From: Mesorhizobium sp.
GTDB lineage: Bacteria; Pseudomonadota; Alphaproteobacteria; Rhizobiales; Rhizobiaceae
Assembly (NCBI GenBank): GCA_004020875.1
Contig: SAPZ01000001.1
Coordinates: 186,001-250,000, forward strand
Direction of reading: 5' to 3'
DNA length: 64,000 nt
Part shown: piece by piece, positions 8,188 to 17,823 of the stretch
Layout of the letters: each line of letters begins with the position of its first letter
Numbering within the stretch: position 1 is the stretch's first letter
The notes under the pieces: generated by a model
Told to the model about the DNA's origin: nothing
The model's input: only the letters and a program-made list of their open reading frames with translations
The model's database searches: none
Program-made: the position numbers and the translations under genes

Positions 8188-9177
8188 ATGAAACGTATCG
8201 TTCTTGGCCTTCTGGCCGCAACCGCAATGGTTCTTCCGGCTTTCGCCGCGGATGTCCAGCCGGCCATCCTCTACGATCTCGGCGGCAAGTTCGACAAATC
8301 CTTCAACGAGGCTGCCTATCACGGTGCCGAGAAGTTCAAGACCGAAACAGGCGTCGCCTATGTCGAATTCGAAGTCTCGAATGCCTCGCAGCGCGAGCAG
8401 GCGCTGCGCCGCTTCGCCGAGGACGGCCGAAACCCGATTGTCATGGCCGGCTTTGCCTGGGAAGACGCGCTGAAGGCGGTCGCGAAAGATTATCCGGACC
8501 TGAACTTCGCTATCATCGACGATGCCGTCGACCTGCCTAATGTCCGCTCGCTGGTGTTCAAGGAGAACGAAGGCTCCTATCTCGTCGGCATCCTGGCGGC
8601 GATGGCGTCGAAGTCGAAGAAGGTCGGCTTCATCGGCGGCATGGACATCCCGCTGATCCGCAAGTTCGAATGCGGCTATGTCGGCGGCGCCAAGTCGGCA
8701 GGTGCTACCGATGTCATCCAGAACATGACCGGCGACACGCCGGCCGCCTGGAACGACCCGGCCAAGGGCGGTGAGATCGCCAAGACCCAGATCGACCAGG
8801 GCGCCGACGTGGTCTACGCGGCGGCCGGCGGCACCGGCGTCGGCGTGCTGCAGGCGGCGGCGGATGCCGGCAAGCTCGGCATCGGCGTCGATTCCAACCA
8901 GAACGGCCTGCAGCCGGGCAAGGTGCTGACCTCGATGATGAAGCGCGTCGACGTCGCGGTCTACAACGCCTTCATGGACGGCAAGAACGGCACCTTCAAG
9001 GGCGGCCTCCAGAATCTCGGCCTCAAGGAAGGCGGCGTCGACTACGCCATGGACGACAACAACAAGGCGCTGGTCACCGACGAGATGAAGGCCGCGGTCG
9101 AAAAGGCCAAGGCCGACATCATCGCCGGCAAGATCGAGGTGCACGACTATACCGCTGACAACAAGTGCCCCTATTGA
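8188..9177 (+). CDS. BMP-family nucleoside-binding lipoprotein or periplasmic protein
   Basis: A 329-residue periplasmic substrate-binding protein of the Bmp/PnrA family, which binds purine and pyrimidine nucleosides. A Sec signal ends at about residue 21 (VLPAFAADV); there is no lipobox cysteine. Family features are DLGGKFDKSFNEAAYHGAEK (the nucleoside-contacting DxGxxDKSFN block), ENEGSYLVG and VGFIGGMDIPLIRKFECGY. The ATG at 8188 follows AGGGTG; an upstream in-frame GTG is less likely. The matching ATPase and permeases start at 10132, separated by two small minus-strand genes, and a strong terminator follows this gene. Confidence 0.93.
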   Translation: MKRIVLGLLAATAMVLPAFAADVQPAILYDLGGKFDKSFNEAAYHGAEKFKTETGVAYVEFEVSNASQREQALRRFAEDGRNPIVMAGFAWEDALKAVAKDYPDLNFAIIDDAVDLPNVRSLVFKENEGSYLVGILAAMASKSKKVGFIGGMDIPLIRKFECGYVGGAKSAGATDVIQNMTGDTPAAWNDPAKGGEIAKTQIDQGADVVYAAAGGTGVGVLQAAADAGKLGIGVDSNQNGLQPGKVLTSMMKRVDVAVYNAFMDGKNGTFKGGLQNLGLKEGGVDYAMDDNNKALVTDEMKAAVEKAKADIIAGKIEVHDYTADNKCPY

Positions 9178-9199
9178 TCAGCATCTGAAGCATGGTTTG

Positions 9200-9233
9200 A
9201 ACCGCCGGGCCAACGCCCGGCGGTTTCGTTTTT
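9200..9233 (+). terminator. Rho-independent terminator of the BMP gene
   Basis: A perfect 10-bp stem, ACCGCCGGGC (9201-9210) with GCCCGGCGGT (9215-9224), a four-base loop and then TTCGTTTTT. It begins 23 bases after the stop of the binding-protein gene, which therefore seems to be transcribed as its own unit, apart from the ATPase and permeases. Confidence 0.92.
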
Positions 9234-9283
9234 GGCAGTGGACGATGCGGCCGACGGTCGAAGCCATGGCCGAAGGCGACATT

Positions 9284-9691
9284 CTATAGCGTGCCGACGA
9301 TATAGCCGAGCGCGAACGCTGCCAGCAGGGCGAGCGCAATGACAAAACCGAGCCTGCCGCCAAGCGAATGCAGGCCGACGCCGTAGGGCTTGCGTTCGAG
9401 CCGGTGGATCATCACCGGCGGCGGTTCGGCCTCGGGAGCGGCAAGGCCGGCGAGGCGCGCCTGCATCTGCGGCAGTTCCGCGAGGCGTTGCGTGACCAGC
9501 TCCCAGCGATTGCCGAGCGCTTCGGGCGCCGCGGGATCAAGCGCGCGCAGGCGTTCGGCGAGCCGCAGCACCGCGTCGCGAAAGATGGGATCGAGCTCGA
9601 GGTCGCGCTCGGCACGGGCTCGTTCCTTGTCGTTCATCAGGCCGAAGACATAGTCTCCGGCCCTGGCGACACGGTCGCTTTCACTGGACAT
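9284..9691 (-). CDS. Anti-sigma factor-like membrane protein (RskA/RsiW type)
   Basis: A 135-residue single-pass protein. The N-terminal 45 residues (AGDYVFGLMNDKERARAERD then DPIFRDAVLRLAERL) match the helical sigma-binding domain of RskA-type anti-sigma factors. The usual zinc motif is absent. A single membrane helix sits at the very C-terminus (LGFVIALALLAAFALGYIVG), leaving only a few periplasmic residues, so the sensor domain is missing or minimal. No ECF sigma factor is adjacent; the downstream neighbour is the BMP gene on the other strand. Confidence 0.75.
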   Translation of the reverse strand: MSSESDRVARAGDYVFGLMNDKERARAERDLELDPIFRDAVLRLAERLRALDPAAPEALGNRWELVTQRLAELPQMQARLAGLAAPEAEPPPVMIHRLERKPYGVGLHSLGGRLGFVIALALLAAFALGYIVGTL

Positions 9692-9713
9692 GGCCGTCTT
9701 TTCCCATGGCTCC

Positions 9714-9923
9714 TCACCAATGCGGCGGCTTGGTCACCGGAACATCGGGCGCGGTCTGCTCCTCCAACTCCAGGAACCGGTCGGTCAAGGCGGCGAGCTT
9801 GCGCTCCATGCGCTCGATCACCTTCCACTGTTCGGCGATCTGGCCGGACAGTTCCTCGATGATCTTTTCCTGCTCGGCGGCGCGGATTTCCAGCGTCGTC
9901 AGCCGATCGTCAGGCATGGCCAT
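9714..9923 (-). CDS. slyX: SlyX family protein
   Basis: A 69-residue coiled-coil protein with the SlyX pattern: DDRLTTLEIRAAEQEKIIEE, a heptad region to about residue 50 and the family-typical proline-rich end KPPHW. The function of SlyX is unknown; in enterobacteria it lies beside slyD. Two ATGs are two codons apart; I take the first, which has GAGG 14-17 bases upstream. It lies 22 bases before the anti-sigma-like gene on the same strand. Confidence 0.88.
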   Translation of the reverse strand: MAMPDDRLTTLEIRAAEQEKIIEELSGQIAEQWKVIERMERKLAALTDRFLELEEQTAPDVPVTKPPHW

Positions 9924-9969
9924 GCAAAACCGGTCCTCGCGAATATCTTGGGCTCTGTTCGTTCTCGCA

Positions 9970-10020
9970 GGTTCTGATCGCAAAACCGTGGGACACTTTT
10001 GCGGAACCTGCTCAGGTTCG
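9970..10020 (+). repeat. Hairpin repeat of a second type
   Basis: GGTTCTGATCGCAAAACCGT followed by GGGACACTTTTGCGGAACC forms a stem (GCAAAA with TTTTGC, GGTTC with GAACC), and is followed by a second palindrome, GAACCTGCTCAGGTTC. The layout parallels the GCAATTCC repeats but the sequence differs. It lies in the divergent promoter region between slyX and the nucleoside ATPase gene. Confidence 0.6.
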
Positions 10021-10131
10021 AAATTGACAAGGGCGCGGGGATTTGTCGAGAGTGAACGGCCGATTGGCATAGGCGGGGCATCATGCTAGGCATTTTGACC
10101 AAGCGATAAAAAACTGAGTGGGACAGGCTGC

Positions 10132-11664
10132 ATGGCGCAAGCCGCGATTGAGCTCATAGGCATCAACAAGAGCTTTGGCGCGGTACGTGCCAACCGCGAC
10201 ATCAACCTGGAAGTCGCGCGCGGCACCATCCACGGCATTGTCGGCGAGAACGGCGCCGGCAAGTCGACGCTGATGTCGATCCTCTACGGCTTCTACCAGG
10301 CCGACAGCGGCGAAATCCGCGTCGGCGGCAAGCCTGTTTCGATCCACACGTCCAACGACGCCATCGCGCTCGGCATCGGCATGGTCCATCAGCATTTCAT
10401 GCTGGTCGACAATTTCACGGTGCTGGAAAATGTCATTCTCGGCGCCGAAAGTGATGCGTTGCTGAAGAGCAGCATAACCAAGGCGCGCTCGGAGCTTGAC
10501 CGGCTGGAACGCGAATATGGCCTCGAGGTCGATCCCGACGCCGTCATCGAGGAACTGCCGGTCGGCCTGCAGCAGCGCGTCGAGATACTCAAGGCGCTCT
10601 ATCGCGGCGCCGAGATCCTGATCCTCGACGAGCCGACGGGCGTGTTGACGCCGGCCGAGGCCGACCACCTCTTTCGCATCCTCAAGCAATTGAAGGACCA
10701 GGGCAAAACGATCGTGCTCATCACGCACAAGCTGCGTGAGATCATGGCGATCACCGACACGGTTTCGGTGATGCGCCAGGGCACGATGGTGGCGACCAGG
10801 ACGACAAAGGACACCACGGTCGGCGAATTGGCCGAGCTGATGGTCGGTCGGCGCGTGCTGCTGCGGGTCGAGAAAGGTCAGTCGGAAGCCGGCGCAGTGA
10901 AACTGTCGGTGAAGAACCTGACGGTGAGGGACCAGCGCGGCGTCACCATGGTCGACAACGTGTCCTTCGATGTGCGCGGCGGCGAGATCGTCGGCATCGC
11001 CGGCGTTGCCGGCAACGGCCAGTCCGAATTGCTCGAAGCGATCTCCGGCATCAGGCACGCGGTCTCCGGCGAGGTGATGCTCGACGGCAAGCCGATCGAC
11101 CTCACCGGCAAGGCCGATCCCGGCGAATTGCGCGACCGTGGGCTAGCCCATGTGCCGGAGGACCGCCACCATGTCGGACTGGTGCTCGCCTTCGAGGAAA
11201 ACGAGAATTCGATCCTCGGCTATCACGACGACGAGCGCTATCTGAAGGGGCCGTTCCTCGACATCGATGCCATCATGGCCGACGCGAAGGACAAGATCGA
11301 GAAATACGACATCCGCCCCGGCAATCCGCGCCTCAAGACGGCCAATTTCTCAGGCGGCAACCAGCAGAAGATCGTGCTGGCCAGGGAGATGGAACAGGAC
11401 CCGGGCGTGCTGATCGTCGGCCAGCCGACGCGCGGCGTCGATGTCGGCGCCATCGAGTTCATCCACAAGCGGCTGATCGCCATGCGCGATCAGGGCAAGG
11501 CAGTGCTGGTGGTGTCGGTCGAGCTCGACGAGATCCGCTCGCTGTCCGACCGTATCCTGGTGATGTTCGCCGGCCGCGTCGTCGGCGAACGTGGGCCGGA
11601 GGCGACGGAAGGCGAACTCGGCTTGCTGATGGCCGGCGTCGAGCACCAGGAGGCCGCCGAGTGA
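10132..11664 (+). CDS. Nucleoside ABC transporter ATP-binding protein (double ATPase)
   Basis: A 510-residue tandem ATPase of the Bmp/NupA class (RbsA-like). Domain one has Walker A GENGAGKST at 38-46, signature-like LPVGLQQRVEI and Walker B LILDEPTGVLTP. Domain two has AGVAGNGQSELLEAISG, FSGGNQQKIVLAREM and LIVGQPTRGVDVGAIEF. The catalytic Glu of the second Walker B is replaced (GQP rather than DEP), so only one hydrolytic site is likely, as is common in this class. It partners the two permeases that follow directly, and presumably the BMP protein at 8188. Confidence 0.94.
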   Translation: MAQAAIELIGINKSFGAVRANRDINLEVARGTIHGIVGENGAGKSTLMSILYGFYQADSGEIRVGGKPVSIHTSNDAIALGIGMVHQHFMLVDNFTVLENVILGAESDALLKSSITKARSELDRLEREYGLEVDPDAVIEELPVGLQQRVEILKALYRGAEILILDEPTGVLTPAEADHLFRILKQLKDQGKTIVLITHKLREIMAITDTVSVMRQGTMVATRTTKDTTVGELAELMVGRRVLLRVEKGQSEAGAVKLSVKNLTVRDQRGVTMVDNVSFDVRGGEIVGIAGVAGNGQSELLEAISGIRHAVSGEVMLDGKPIDLTGKADPGELRDRGLAHVPEDRHHVGLVLAFEENENSILGYHDDERYLKGPFLDIDAIMADAKDKIEKYDIRPGNPRLKTANFSGGNQQKIVLAREMEQDPGVLIVGQPTRGVDVGAIEFIHKRLIAMRDQGKAVLVVSVELDEIRSLSDRILVMFAGRVVGERGPEATEGELGLLMAGVEHQEAAE

Positions 11665-12800
11665 GCACGCCCTACGCCAAGCTGCCGGCCTGGGCCGATT
11701 ACGGGCTGATCCCACTGATCAACCTGTCGGTCGCCTTCATCGTCGCAGGTTTCGTCGTCATGCTGGTTGGCGAAAACCCGTTCCGCGCCGCCGTCATCCT
11801 GGTCGAGGGCGCCTTCGGCAAGGGCACGGGCATAGCCTTCACACTCTTCTACGCCACCACCTTCATCTTCACCGGATTGTCGGTGGCGGTGGCGGCGCAT
11901 TGCAGCCTGTTCAACATCGGCACTGAGGGCCAGGCCTACATAGGCGGCCTGGGCATCGCGCTTGTGTGCCTGAGCTTCGACAGCGTGCTGCCCTGGTGGG
12001 TGATCTTTCCGATCGCGATCGTGGCCGCCGCCGCGTTCGGCGCGCTGTGGGGCCTGATCCCGGCCTATCTCCAGGCCAAGCGCGGCTCGCACATCGTCAT
12101 CACCACCATCATGTTCAACTTCATCGCCGCCTCGGTGATGGTCTACCTGCTGGTCGGCGCGCTGAAGCCGGCAGGCTCGCAGGCGCCGCAGACGCGCAAT
12201 TTCCTTGCCGGCGCGGCACTGCCGAAGCTCAACTGGGTGATCGAATTGTTCGGCGCCAAGATCCGTTCCGCGCCGCTCAATATCTGCTTCCTGCTGGCGC
12301 TGGTCATGGCCTTCCTGGTTTGGCTTCTGATCTGGCGCACCCGGCTCGGCTATGAAATGCGCACTTATGGCCACAGCCCCAAGGCGGCGCGCTATGCCGG
12401 CATTTCGGAAACCCGCATCATCATCACTGCGATGATGATCTCGGGCGCGCTGGCCGGCATGATGGCGCTCAACCCGGTCATGGGCGATCAGCACAATGTC
12501 GCGATCGATTTCGTTTCCGGCGCCGGCTATGTCGGCATCGCGGTCGCGCTGATGGGCCGGCTGCACCCGGTCGGCATCGTGCTGGCGGCCATCCTGTTCG
12601 GCATGCTCTACCAGGGCGGCGCCGAGCTCGCCTTCGAGATGCCTGCGATCAGCCGCGACATGATCGTCATCATCCAGGGCCTTGTCATCCTCTTTGCCGG
12701 CGCGCTGGAACATATGTTCAGGCCTTACATCCAGGCGCTTTTCGCCTCGGTCAGTCCGAAGTCGGTCGGCATGCAGGCGGTCAAGGGAACAGGGGCCTGA
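11661..12800 (+). CDS. Nucleoside ABC transporter permease 1
   Basis: A 379-residue permease of the branched-chain/ribose superfamily (BPD_transp_2) with 8-10 helices. Its GTG start overlaps the ATPase stop by four bases (GTGA), a sign of translational coupling. Visible family blocks are FNIGTEGQAYIGGLG, GSHIVITTIMFNFIA and ETRIIITAMMISGALAGM. It forms the channel with permease 2 for nucleosides delivered by the BMP binding protein. Confidence 0.93.
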   Translation: MSTPYAKLPAWADYGLIPLINLSVAFIVAGFVVMLVGENPFRAAVILVEGAFGKGTGIAFTLFYATTFIFTGLSVAVAAHCSLFNIGTEGQAYIGGLGIALVCLSFDSVLPWWVIFPIAIVAAAAFGALWGLIPAYLQAKRGSHIVITTIMFNFIAASVMVYLLVGALKPAGSQAPQTRNFLAGAALPKLNWVIELFGAKIRSAPLNICFLLALVMAFLVWLLIWRTRLGYEMRTYGHSPKAARYAGISETRIIITAMMISGALAGMMALNPVMGDQHNVAIDFVSGAGYVGIAVALMGRLHPVGIVLAAILFGMLYQGGAELAFEMPAISRDMIVIIQGLVILFAGALEHMFRPYIQALFASVSPKSVGMQAVKGTGA

Positions 12801-12801
12801 G

Positions 12802-13773
12802 ATGGACATGTTCAACGCAATCGTCCAGGTGCTGGATTCGACCATCCGCCTCTCGGTGCCGCTGCTGCTCGCCTGCCTGGCGGGCCTTTATTCGGAACGG
12901 GCCGGCATCTTCGACATCGGACTGGAAGGCAAGATGCTTGTCGGCGCGTTTGCCGGTGCCTCCGCCGCCGCCGTCTTCCACTCGGCCCTGATTGGTCTCG
13001 GCACGGCGATCCTGATCTCGGTCGCGTTCGCCTTGGTGCACGGCTTCGCCTCGATCACGCATCGCGGCAACCAGATCGTGTCCGGAGTGGCAATCAATTT
13101 CATCGCCGCCGGGTCGACCATCATCCTTGGCCAGGCCTGGTTCCAGCAGGGCGGGCGCACGCCGGCGCTGCAGCCGGGCGAGCGGTTCGAGGCGATCAAC
13201 TGGCCTGGCGCCGAGGCGATCAGGGATGTGCCGATCATCGGCCCGATCTATGCCGAGCTGATTTCCGGCCACTCGATCCTGGTCTATTTCGCCTTCGCCA
13301 TGGTGCCGTTCACCTGGTGGGTGCTGTTTCGCACTCGCTTCGGGCTCAGGATGCGCGCCGTGGGTGAGAACCCGGCCGCTGTCGACACCGCGGGCATCTC
13401 GGTCGCGTGGCTGCGCTATCGCGCGCTGATCTGCACCGGTGTCCTGACCGGTGTTGCCGGCGCCTATCTTTCCATGGTCCAGAATGGCGGCTTCGTGAAG
13501 GACATGACGGCGGGCAAGGGCTATATTGCGCTGGCGGCGCTTATCTTCGCCAAGTGGAAGCCGGTCAACGCCATGTTCGCCTGCCTGCTATTCGGCTTCC
13601 TCGATGCGGCATCGATCCGCCTGCAGGGCTCGCCGCTGCCGATCATTGGCAAGGTGCCGGCGCAGTTCATGCAGGCGCTGCCCTATGTGCTGACCGTCGT
13701 TCTGCTCGCCGGGTTCATCGGCAAGGCCATTCCGCCGCGCGCCGGCGGCGTGCCTTACGTCAAGGAACGCTGA
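12802..13773 (+). CDS. Nucleoside ABC transporter permease 2
   Basis: A 323-residue permease with about nine helices, starting at ATG 12802, one base after the stop of permease 1. It carries FDIGLEGKMLVGAFAGA, HRGNQIVSGVAINFIAAG and DMTAGKGYIALAALIFAKWK, all typical of the second permease of nucleoside (Bmp/Nup) importers. The alternative long reading that starts inside permease 1 has no ribosome site. Confidence 0.93.
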   Translation: MDMFNAIVQVLDSTIRLSVPLLLACLAGLYSERAGIFDIGLEGKMLVGAFAGASAAAVFHSALIGLGTAILISVAFALVHGFASITHRGNQIVSGVAINFIAAGSTIILGQAWFQQGGRTPALQPGERFEAINWPGAEAIRDVPIIGPIYAELISGHSILVYFAFAMVPFTWWVLFRTRFGLRMRAVGENPAAVDTAGISVAWLRYRALICTGVLTGVAGAYLSMVQNGGFVKDMTAGKGYIALAALIFAKWKPVNAMFACLLFGFLDAASIRLQGSPLPIIGKVPAQFMQALPYVLTVVLLAGFIGKAIPPRAGGVPYVKER

Positions 13774-13848
13774 GATCGGGAACGCTGAGGTGGGAATTTC
13801 GTCCGCCGCGACCGGCATTTGAACAAGATCGTGGGAGAGAAGAACCGG

Positions 13849-14241
13849 ATGTCGCATGATCTGTTCGAGGCGGCGAAGACGGCGATGGCCAAGGCCTACG
13901 CGCCCTATTCGAAATTTCCGGTGGGCGCCGCGCTCCGCACCGAGGACGGGCGCGTCTTCACCGGCGCCAACATCGAAGTGGCGTCCTATCCGGAAGGCTG
14001 GTGCGCCGAGACGACGGCGCTCGGGCACTACATCATGGGCGGCGGCGGCAGGATCGTCGAGATCGCGGTGGTCGCCGAACGTATGGCCAAATGCTCGCCC
14101 TGCGGCGGCTGCCGGCAGCGGCTGGCGGAATTCTGCCGGCCGGACACGAAGCTCTATCTCTGCGACGACACCGGCGTGGCAGAGACGGTCACCATGGGCG
14201 AGATGCTGCCCTACGGCTTCAGGGGCGATATTCTGAAATGA
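13849..14241 (+). CDS. cdd: Cytidine deaminase
   Basis: A 130-residue tetramer-type cytidine deaminase that converts cytidine and deoxycytidine to uridine forms. The zinc and proton-shuttle residues are Cys52 and Glu54 in WCAETTAL and Cys85 and Cys88 in CSPCGGCRQ. YAPYSKFPVGAAL and GANIEVASYPEG are the substrate-binding blocks. The ATG at 13849 has GGGAGAGAAG upstream. It lies 75 bases after the transporter permease and its stop overlaps the next start, so imported cytidine is deaminated by the same operon. Confidence 0.95.
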   Translation: MSHDLFEAAKTAMAKAYAPYSKFPVGAALRTEDGRVFTGANIEVASYPEGWCAETTALGHYIMGGGGRIVEIAVVAERMAKCSPCGGCRQRLAEFCRPDTKLYLCDDTGVAETVTMGEMLPYGFRGDILK

Positions 14242-15041
14242 TGGAAGCGCTGGATCATCTGGTCGAGAAGCTGGACGGGTTGGCGCCCAAGGCGGCGCTC
14301 GTGTTGGGTTCGGGCCTCGGCGGGCTGGTCGACCAGGTCAAGGATGCTAGGCGCATCTCCTACGCCGAGTTGCCGGGCTTCCCGCGCAGCGGTGTTTCCG
14401 GCCATGCCGGCGAGGTGGTTGCCGGGCATTTCGCCGGCACGCCGGTGCTGATGCTGTCCGGCCGCGCGCATTATTACGAGCATGGCAACGCCGCGGCGAT
14501 GCGCCCGGCGCTGGAGGTGCTAGCCGGCATCGGCATCTCGCATCTGATCCTCACCAACGCCGCCGGCTCGGTCGAGCCGGACATGGGGCCGGGCTCGGTG
14601 ATGCTGATCACCGACCACATCAATTTCTCCGGCTCCAACCCGCTGATCGGCGAGCCGAGCGACCGCCGTTTCGTCGGCCTCACCGAGGCCTATGATGCCG
14701 GCCTGCGCGGTGCGATCGAAAAGGCGGCGGAGGCGACCGGGACTTCGCTGCACAAAGGCGTCTACATGTGGTTCTCCGGCCCCTGCTTCGAGACGCCGGC
14801 CGAAATTCGCATGGCACGCGTGATGGGGGCCAGCGCCGTCGGCATGTCGACCGTGCCGGAGGTGATCCTGGCCCGCTTTCTCGGGCTCAAGGTGGCAGCC
14901 TGCTCGGTCATCACCAACCTGGCGGCCGGCATGACCGGAGCGGAGCTCTCGCACCAGGAGACCAAGGACATGGCCCCGGTCGGCGGCGCGCGGTTGGCGA
15001 CGATCCTGCGGCGCGTCTTCCAGGACGGCTTGCCCGACTGA
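14238..15041 (+). CDS. Purine-nucleoside phosphorylase (trimeric type)
   Basis: A 267-residue PNP of the low-molecular-mass trimeric class that splits inosine and guanosine nucleosides to base plus ribose-1-phosphate. Key blocks are [71 protein letters not shown] (base-binding Glu) and [12 protein letters not shown]. Its ATG overlaps the cdd stop by four bases and its stop overlaps the deoA start by one, so the three enzymes are translationally coupled. Confidence 0.94.
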   Translation: MMEALDHLVEKLDGLAPKAALVLGSGLGGLVDQVKDARRISYAELPGFPRSGVSGHAGEVVAGHFAGTPVLMLSGRAHYYEHGNAAAMRPALEVLAGIGISHLILTNAAGSVEPDMGPGSVMLITDHINFSGSNPLIGEPSDRRFVGLTEAYDAGLRGAIEKAAEATGTSLHKGVYMWFSGPCFETPAEIRMARVMGASAVGMSTVPEVILARFLGLKVAACSVITNLAAGMTGAELSHQETKDMAPVGGARLATILRRVFQDGLPD

Positions 15042-16357
15042 TGCTGCCGCAGGAGATCATCCGCCGCAAGCGTGACGGCCACAGGCTCTCGTCCGACGAG
15101 ATCACGGCCTTTATCGCCGGGCTGACGGCCGGCACCATCTCCGAGGGCCAGGTCGGCGCTTTCGCAATGGCCGTGTTCCTCAACGGCATGAGCCGCGAGG
15201 AAGCGGTGGCGCTGACGATCGCCATGCGCGATTCCGGCGATGTGCTCGACTGGTCCGACCTGCCGGGGCCGGTCACCGACAAGCATTCGACGGGTGGCGT
15301 CGGCGACAATGTCTCGCTGATGCTGGCGCCGATCGTTGCCGCTTGCGGCGCTTATGTGCCGATGATCTCGGGCCGTGGCCTGGGCCACACCGGCGGCACG
15401 CTGGACAAAATGGATGCCATCCCCGGCTATGTAAGCCAGCCGGATGTGGCACTTTTGCGTAAGACGGTGCTGGAAACGGGATGCGCCATCATTGGCCAAA
15501 CCGCGGATCTGGCGCCCGCCGACCGCAGGCTCTACGCGATCCGTGACGTGACGGGAACGGTCGAATCCATACCGCTGATCACCGCTTCGATCCTGTCGAA
15601 GAAGCTTGCCGCGGGCCTGGGCTCGCTGGTGCTCGACGTCAAGCTCGGCAATGGCGCCTTCATGGAAAAGTCGCGCGATGCGGTGGCCCTGGCGAACAGC
15701 CTGGTGGAGGTCGCCAATGGCGCCGGCCTGAACGCTTCCGCGTTGGTGACGGGCATGAACGAACCGTTGGCTTCGGCTGCCGGTAACGCGGTCGAGGTGA
15801 AAAATGCGGTCGATTTCCTCACCGGCCGCTATCGCGACCGCCGGCTGGAGGAGGTGACGCTGGCGCTGGCGGCCGAGATGCTGCAGTCGGCGGGGCTGGT
15901 TTCGTCGCAGCAAGATGGTCTCAGGCGTGCGACCGAAGCGCTCGCCGGCGGCCGGGCGGCTGCCGCCTTCGCGCGGATGGTGTCCGCCCTGGGCGGTCCC
16001 GGCGATTTCATCGAGAAGCCTGAAAAATATCTGCCGACGGCGCCGGTCGAATTGGCTGTGACGGCGGAACAGGACGGGTTCGTGACCGGCATCGCCACGC
16101 GCGATATCGGGCTGGCCGTTGTCATGCTTGGCGGCGGGCGTTCCCGTCCGGATGACAAGATCGATCATGCGGTCGGCTTGACCCGGCTGCTGCCGGTCGG
16201 CGCCGAGGCGCGCTCAGGCGAGCCGCTGGCGCTGGTCCATGCCCGTACCGACCCGGAGGCGGAGGCCGCAGCGAGGGCGGTGAGTGCCGCTTACACGATC
16301 GGGAGTTCCAAGCCACCCGCCGAGAAGACCGTGCTAAGGCGGATATTGGCTCGCTGA
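15041..16357 (+). CDS. deoA: Thymidine phosphorylase
   Basis: A 438-residue pyrimidine nucleoside phosphorylase. The phosphate loop [10 protein letters not shown] is at residues 81-90 and the family signature [20 protein letters not shown] at 110-129. Length and the C-terminal domain ([20 protein letters not shown]) match full DeoA. It degrades thymidine or uridine to base plus (deoxy)ribose-1-phosphate; uracil can then be taken by the Upp encoded at 17034. It is the last gene of the coupled salvage set and ends 2 bases from a convergent gene. Confidence 0.95.
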   Translation: MLPQEIIRRKRDGHRLSSDEITAFIAGLTAGTISEGQVGAFAMAVFLNGMSREEAVALTIAMRDSGDVLDWSDLPGPVTDKHSTGGVGDNVSLMLAPIVAACGAYVPMISGRGLGHTGGTLDKMDAIPGYVSQPDVALLRKTVLETGCAIIGQTADLAPADRRLYAIRDVTGTVESIPLITASILSKKLAAGLGSLVLDVKLGNGAFMEKSRDAVALANSLVEVANGAGLNASALVTGMNEPLASAAGNAVEVKNAVDFLTGRYRDRRLEEVTLALAAEMLQSAGLVSSQQDGLRRATEALAGGRAAAAFARMVSALGGPGDFIEKPEKYLPTAPVELAVTAEQDGFVTGIATRDIGLAVVMLGGGRSRPDDKIDHAVGLTRLLPVGAEARSGEPLALVHARTDPEAEAAARAVSAAYTIGSSKPPAEKTVLRRILAR

Positions 16358-16359
16358 TC

Positions 16360-16926
16360 CTACTGAACGAGCAGCAGCGCGCCGTTCTGGACCTGGTATT
16401 TCTGCAACCGCTGGAGGAAGCTCATGCCAATCAGGTTGGTCTGCAGCGCCCGGTCGTCAAGCACCATCGCCTGGACGTTGTCGACCGAGATCTTTCCGAT
16501 CTGCAGGTGGTCGACTGTCACAACGGCGGCCTTGATCGCCCCATTGGCGGTGTTCACCTGTTGATTGAAATCCGACGGATTGAGCGAGATGCCGATCCTG
16601 CGCGCGGTCGAGCTGTTGATGGCGACCAGTGTCGCTCCGGTGTCGATCATGCCGTCGATCTGCCGGCCATTGAGCTTGAACTGCGATGTGAAATGGCCGC
16701 GGTCATCGGCATTGACCAACACCTGGCGGCCAAGCGGCATCGGCGTAGCCGGCTTGACCGGGACCGAGACGAGATTGACCTGGGGCTCGGACTTCGGCGC
16801 CGCAGGCTGTGAGGCATCGGTCGATTTCAGCAGGCCGTCCACCAGATGCGGGTTAGCCTGATAGACGATCGGAATCGAAGCCGAAGTTCCGGCAAAGATG
16901 CCGAGGAGGAGAAGCTTGCGCAGCAT
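16360..16926 (-). CDS. TIGR02281-type retropepsin-like aspartic protease
   Basis: A 188-residue protein with an N-terminal membrane anchor or signal (LLLLGIFAGTSASIPIVY), a linker to about residue 68 and a single-lobed retropepsin domain with the active-site triad MIDTGATLVAI (Asp95-Thr-Gly). Such proteins act as homodimers, one Asp from each chain. The ILG-like block appears as NLIGMSFLQRLQKYQV. The substrate is unknown. The start at MLRKLLLL is preferred over an ATG nine codons upstream. It converges on deoA with a 2-base gap. Confidence 0.85.
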   Translation of the reverse strand: MLRKLLLLGIFAGTSASIPIVYQANPHLVDGLLKSTDASQPAAPKSEPQVNLVSVPVKPATPMPLGRQVLVNADDRGHFTSQFKLNGRQIDGMIDTGATLVAINSSTARRIGISLNPSDFNQQVNTANGAIKAAVVTVDHLQIGKISVDNVQAMVLDDRALQTNLIGMSFLQRLQKYQVQNGALLLVQ

Positions 16927-17033
16927 GGATTGCCCCCTAGATCGAGGCCACATCCTTACGCCGGCATGGTGTTTTCCGCTTTAACGTGCGCCGGAATCAC
17001 CCGGTTGTGTAAACGCGCGGTAAACGGATGCGC

Positions 17034-17663
17034 TCATTTTGTCCCGTACATGCGGTCGCCGGCGTCGCCAAGGCCGGGCATGATATAGCCTTTGTCGTTC
17101 AGCTGGCGGTCGATCGAGGCGGTGAAGATCGGCACATCCGGGTGCGCCTTGGTGAAGCGCTCGATTCCCTCGGGTGCCGCGAGCAGGCACAGGAACCGAA
17201 TGTTGGTGGCGCCGCGTCCCTTCAGCTTGTCGATCGCGGCGATCGCCGAATTGGCGGTCGCCAGCATCGGATCGACGACGATGACCAGGCGGTCGGCAAG
17301 GTCGCTCGGCGCCTTGAAGAAATACTCGACCGCTTCGAGTGTTTCGTGGTCGCGGTAGAGGCCGATATGGGCGACGCGGGCGGCCGGCACCAGGTCGAGC
17401 AGGCCTTCGAGCAGGCCGTTGCCGGCGCGCAGCACGGAAGCGAAGACCAGCTTCTTGCCTTCCAGCGTCGGCGCCTCCATCTCCTCGATCGGCGTCTCGA
17501 TCATCGTCGTGGTCAGCTCGAGGTTGCGGGTCACCTCATAGCCGAGCAGCAGCGAAATCTCGCGCAGCAGCCGCCGGAAGCCGGCCGTCGAGGTCTCCTT
17601 CTTGCGCATGATGGTCAGCTTGTGCTGGACAAGGGGATGGTCGACGACGGTGACGCCCTGCAT
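17034..17663 (-). CDS. upp: Uracil phosphoribosyltransferase
   Basis: A 209-residue enzyme making UMP from uracil and PRPP. The PRPP loop is [19 protein letters not shown] from residue 131, and the uracil-binding end is [35 protein letters not shown] is the typical mid-protein block. It sits opposite the transporter-phosphorylase operon and before add, completing base salvage; the gap to add holds a hairpin repeat. Confidence 0.96.
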   Translation of the reverse strand: MQGVTVVDHPLVQHKLTIMRKKETSTAGFRRLLREISLLLGYEVTRNLELTTTMIETPIEEMEAPTLEGKKLVFASVLRAGNGLLEGLLDLVPAARVAHIGLYRDHETLEAVEYFFKAPSDLADRLVIVVDPMLATANSAIAAIDKLKGRGATNIRFLCLLAAPEGIERFTKAHPDVPIFTASIDRQLNDKGYIMPGLGDAGDRMYGTK

Positions 17664-17695
17664 GATGTGCTCCGACTGGTTCGCAGTGGGTGGTA

Positions 17696-17808
17696 GTCAG
17701 TAGTGAGTAGTGAATAGCGAGCCGATTTGCGAGTCCTCGCCTCGGGAAAGCTCCGGCCTTCAACCGATCTAGCGGGCTCTGCCAAATCCATAACTACCGA
17801 CTACCGAC
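17696..17808 (+). repeat. Imperfect inverted repeat with GTAGT units
   Basis: Left arm GTCAGTAGTGAGTAG (17696-17710) matches the reverse complement of CTACCGACTACCGAC (17794-17808) at 12 of 15 positions. The flanks repeat AGTAGTGAATAG. It fills the gap between add and upp on the minus strand. A similar GAATAGTGAATGG element occurs at 56225. Confidence 0.6.
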
Positions 17809-17823
17809 TGCTCCCTTGGTCGC

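Noticed and set aside
11490..12845. Long minus-strand frames over the nucleoside permeases (also 14762-16168 and 38370-39803)
   Set aside because: Each lies opposite a gene with clear family motifs, and the translations are low-complexity, rich in Arg, His, Asp and Gly.
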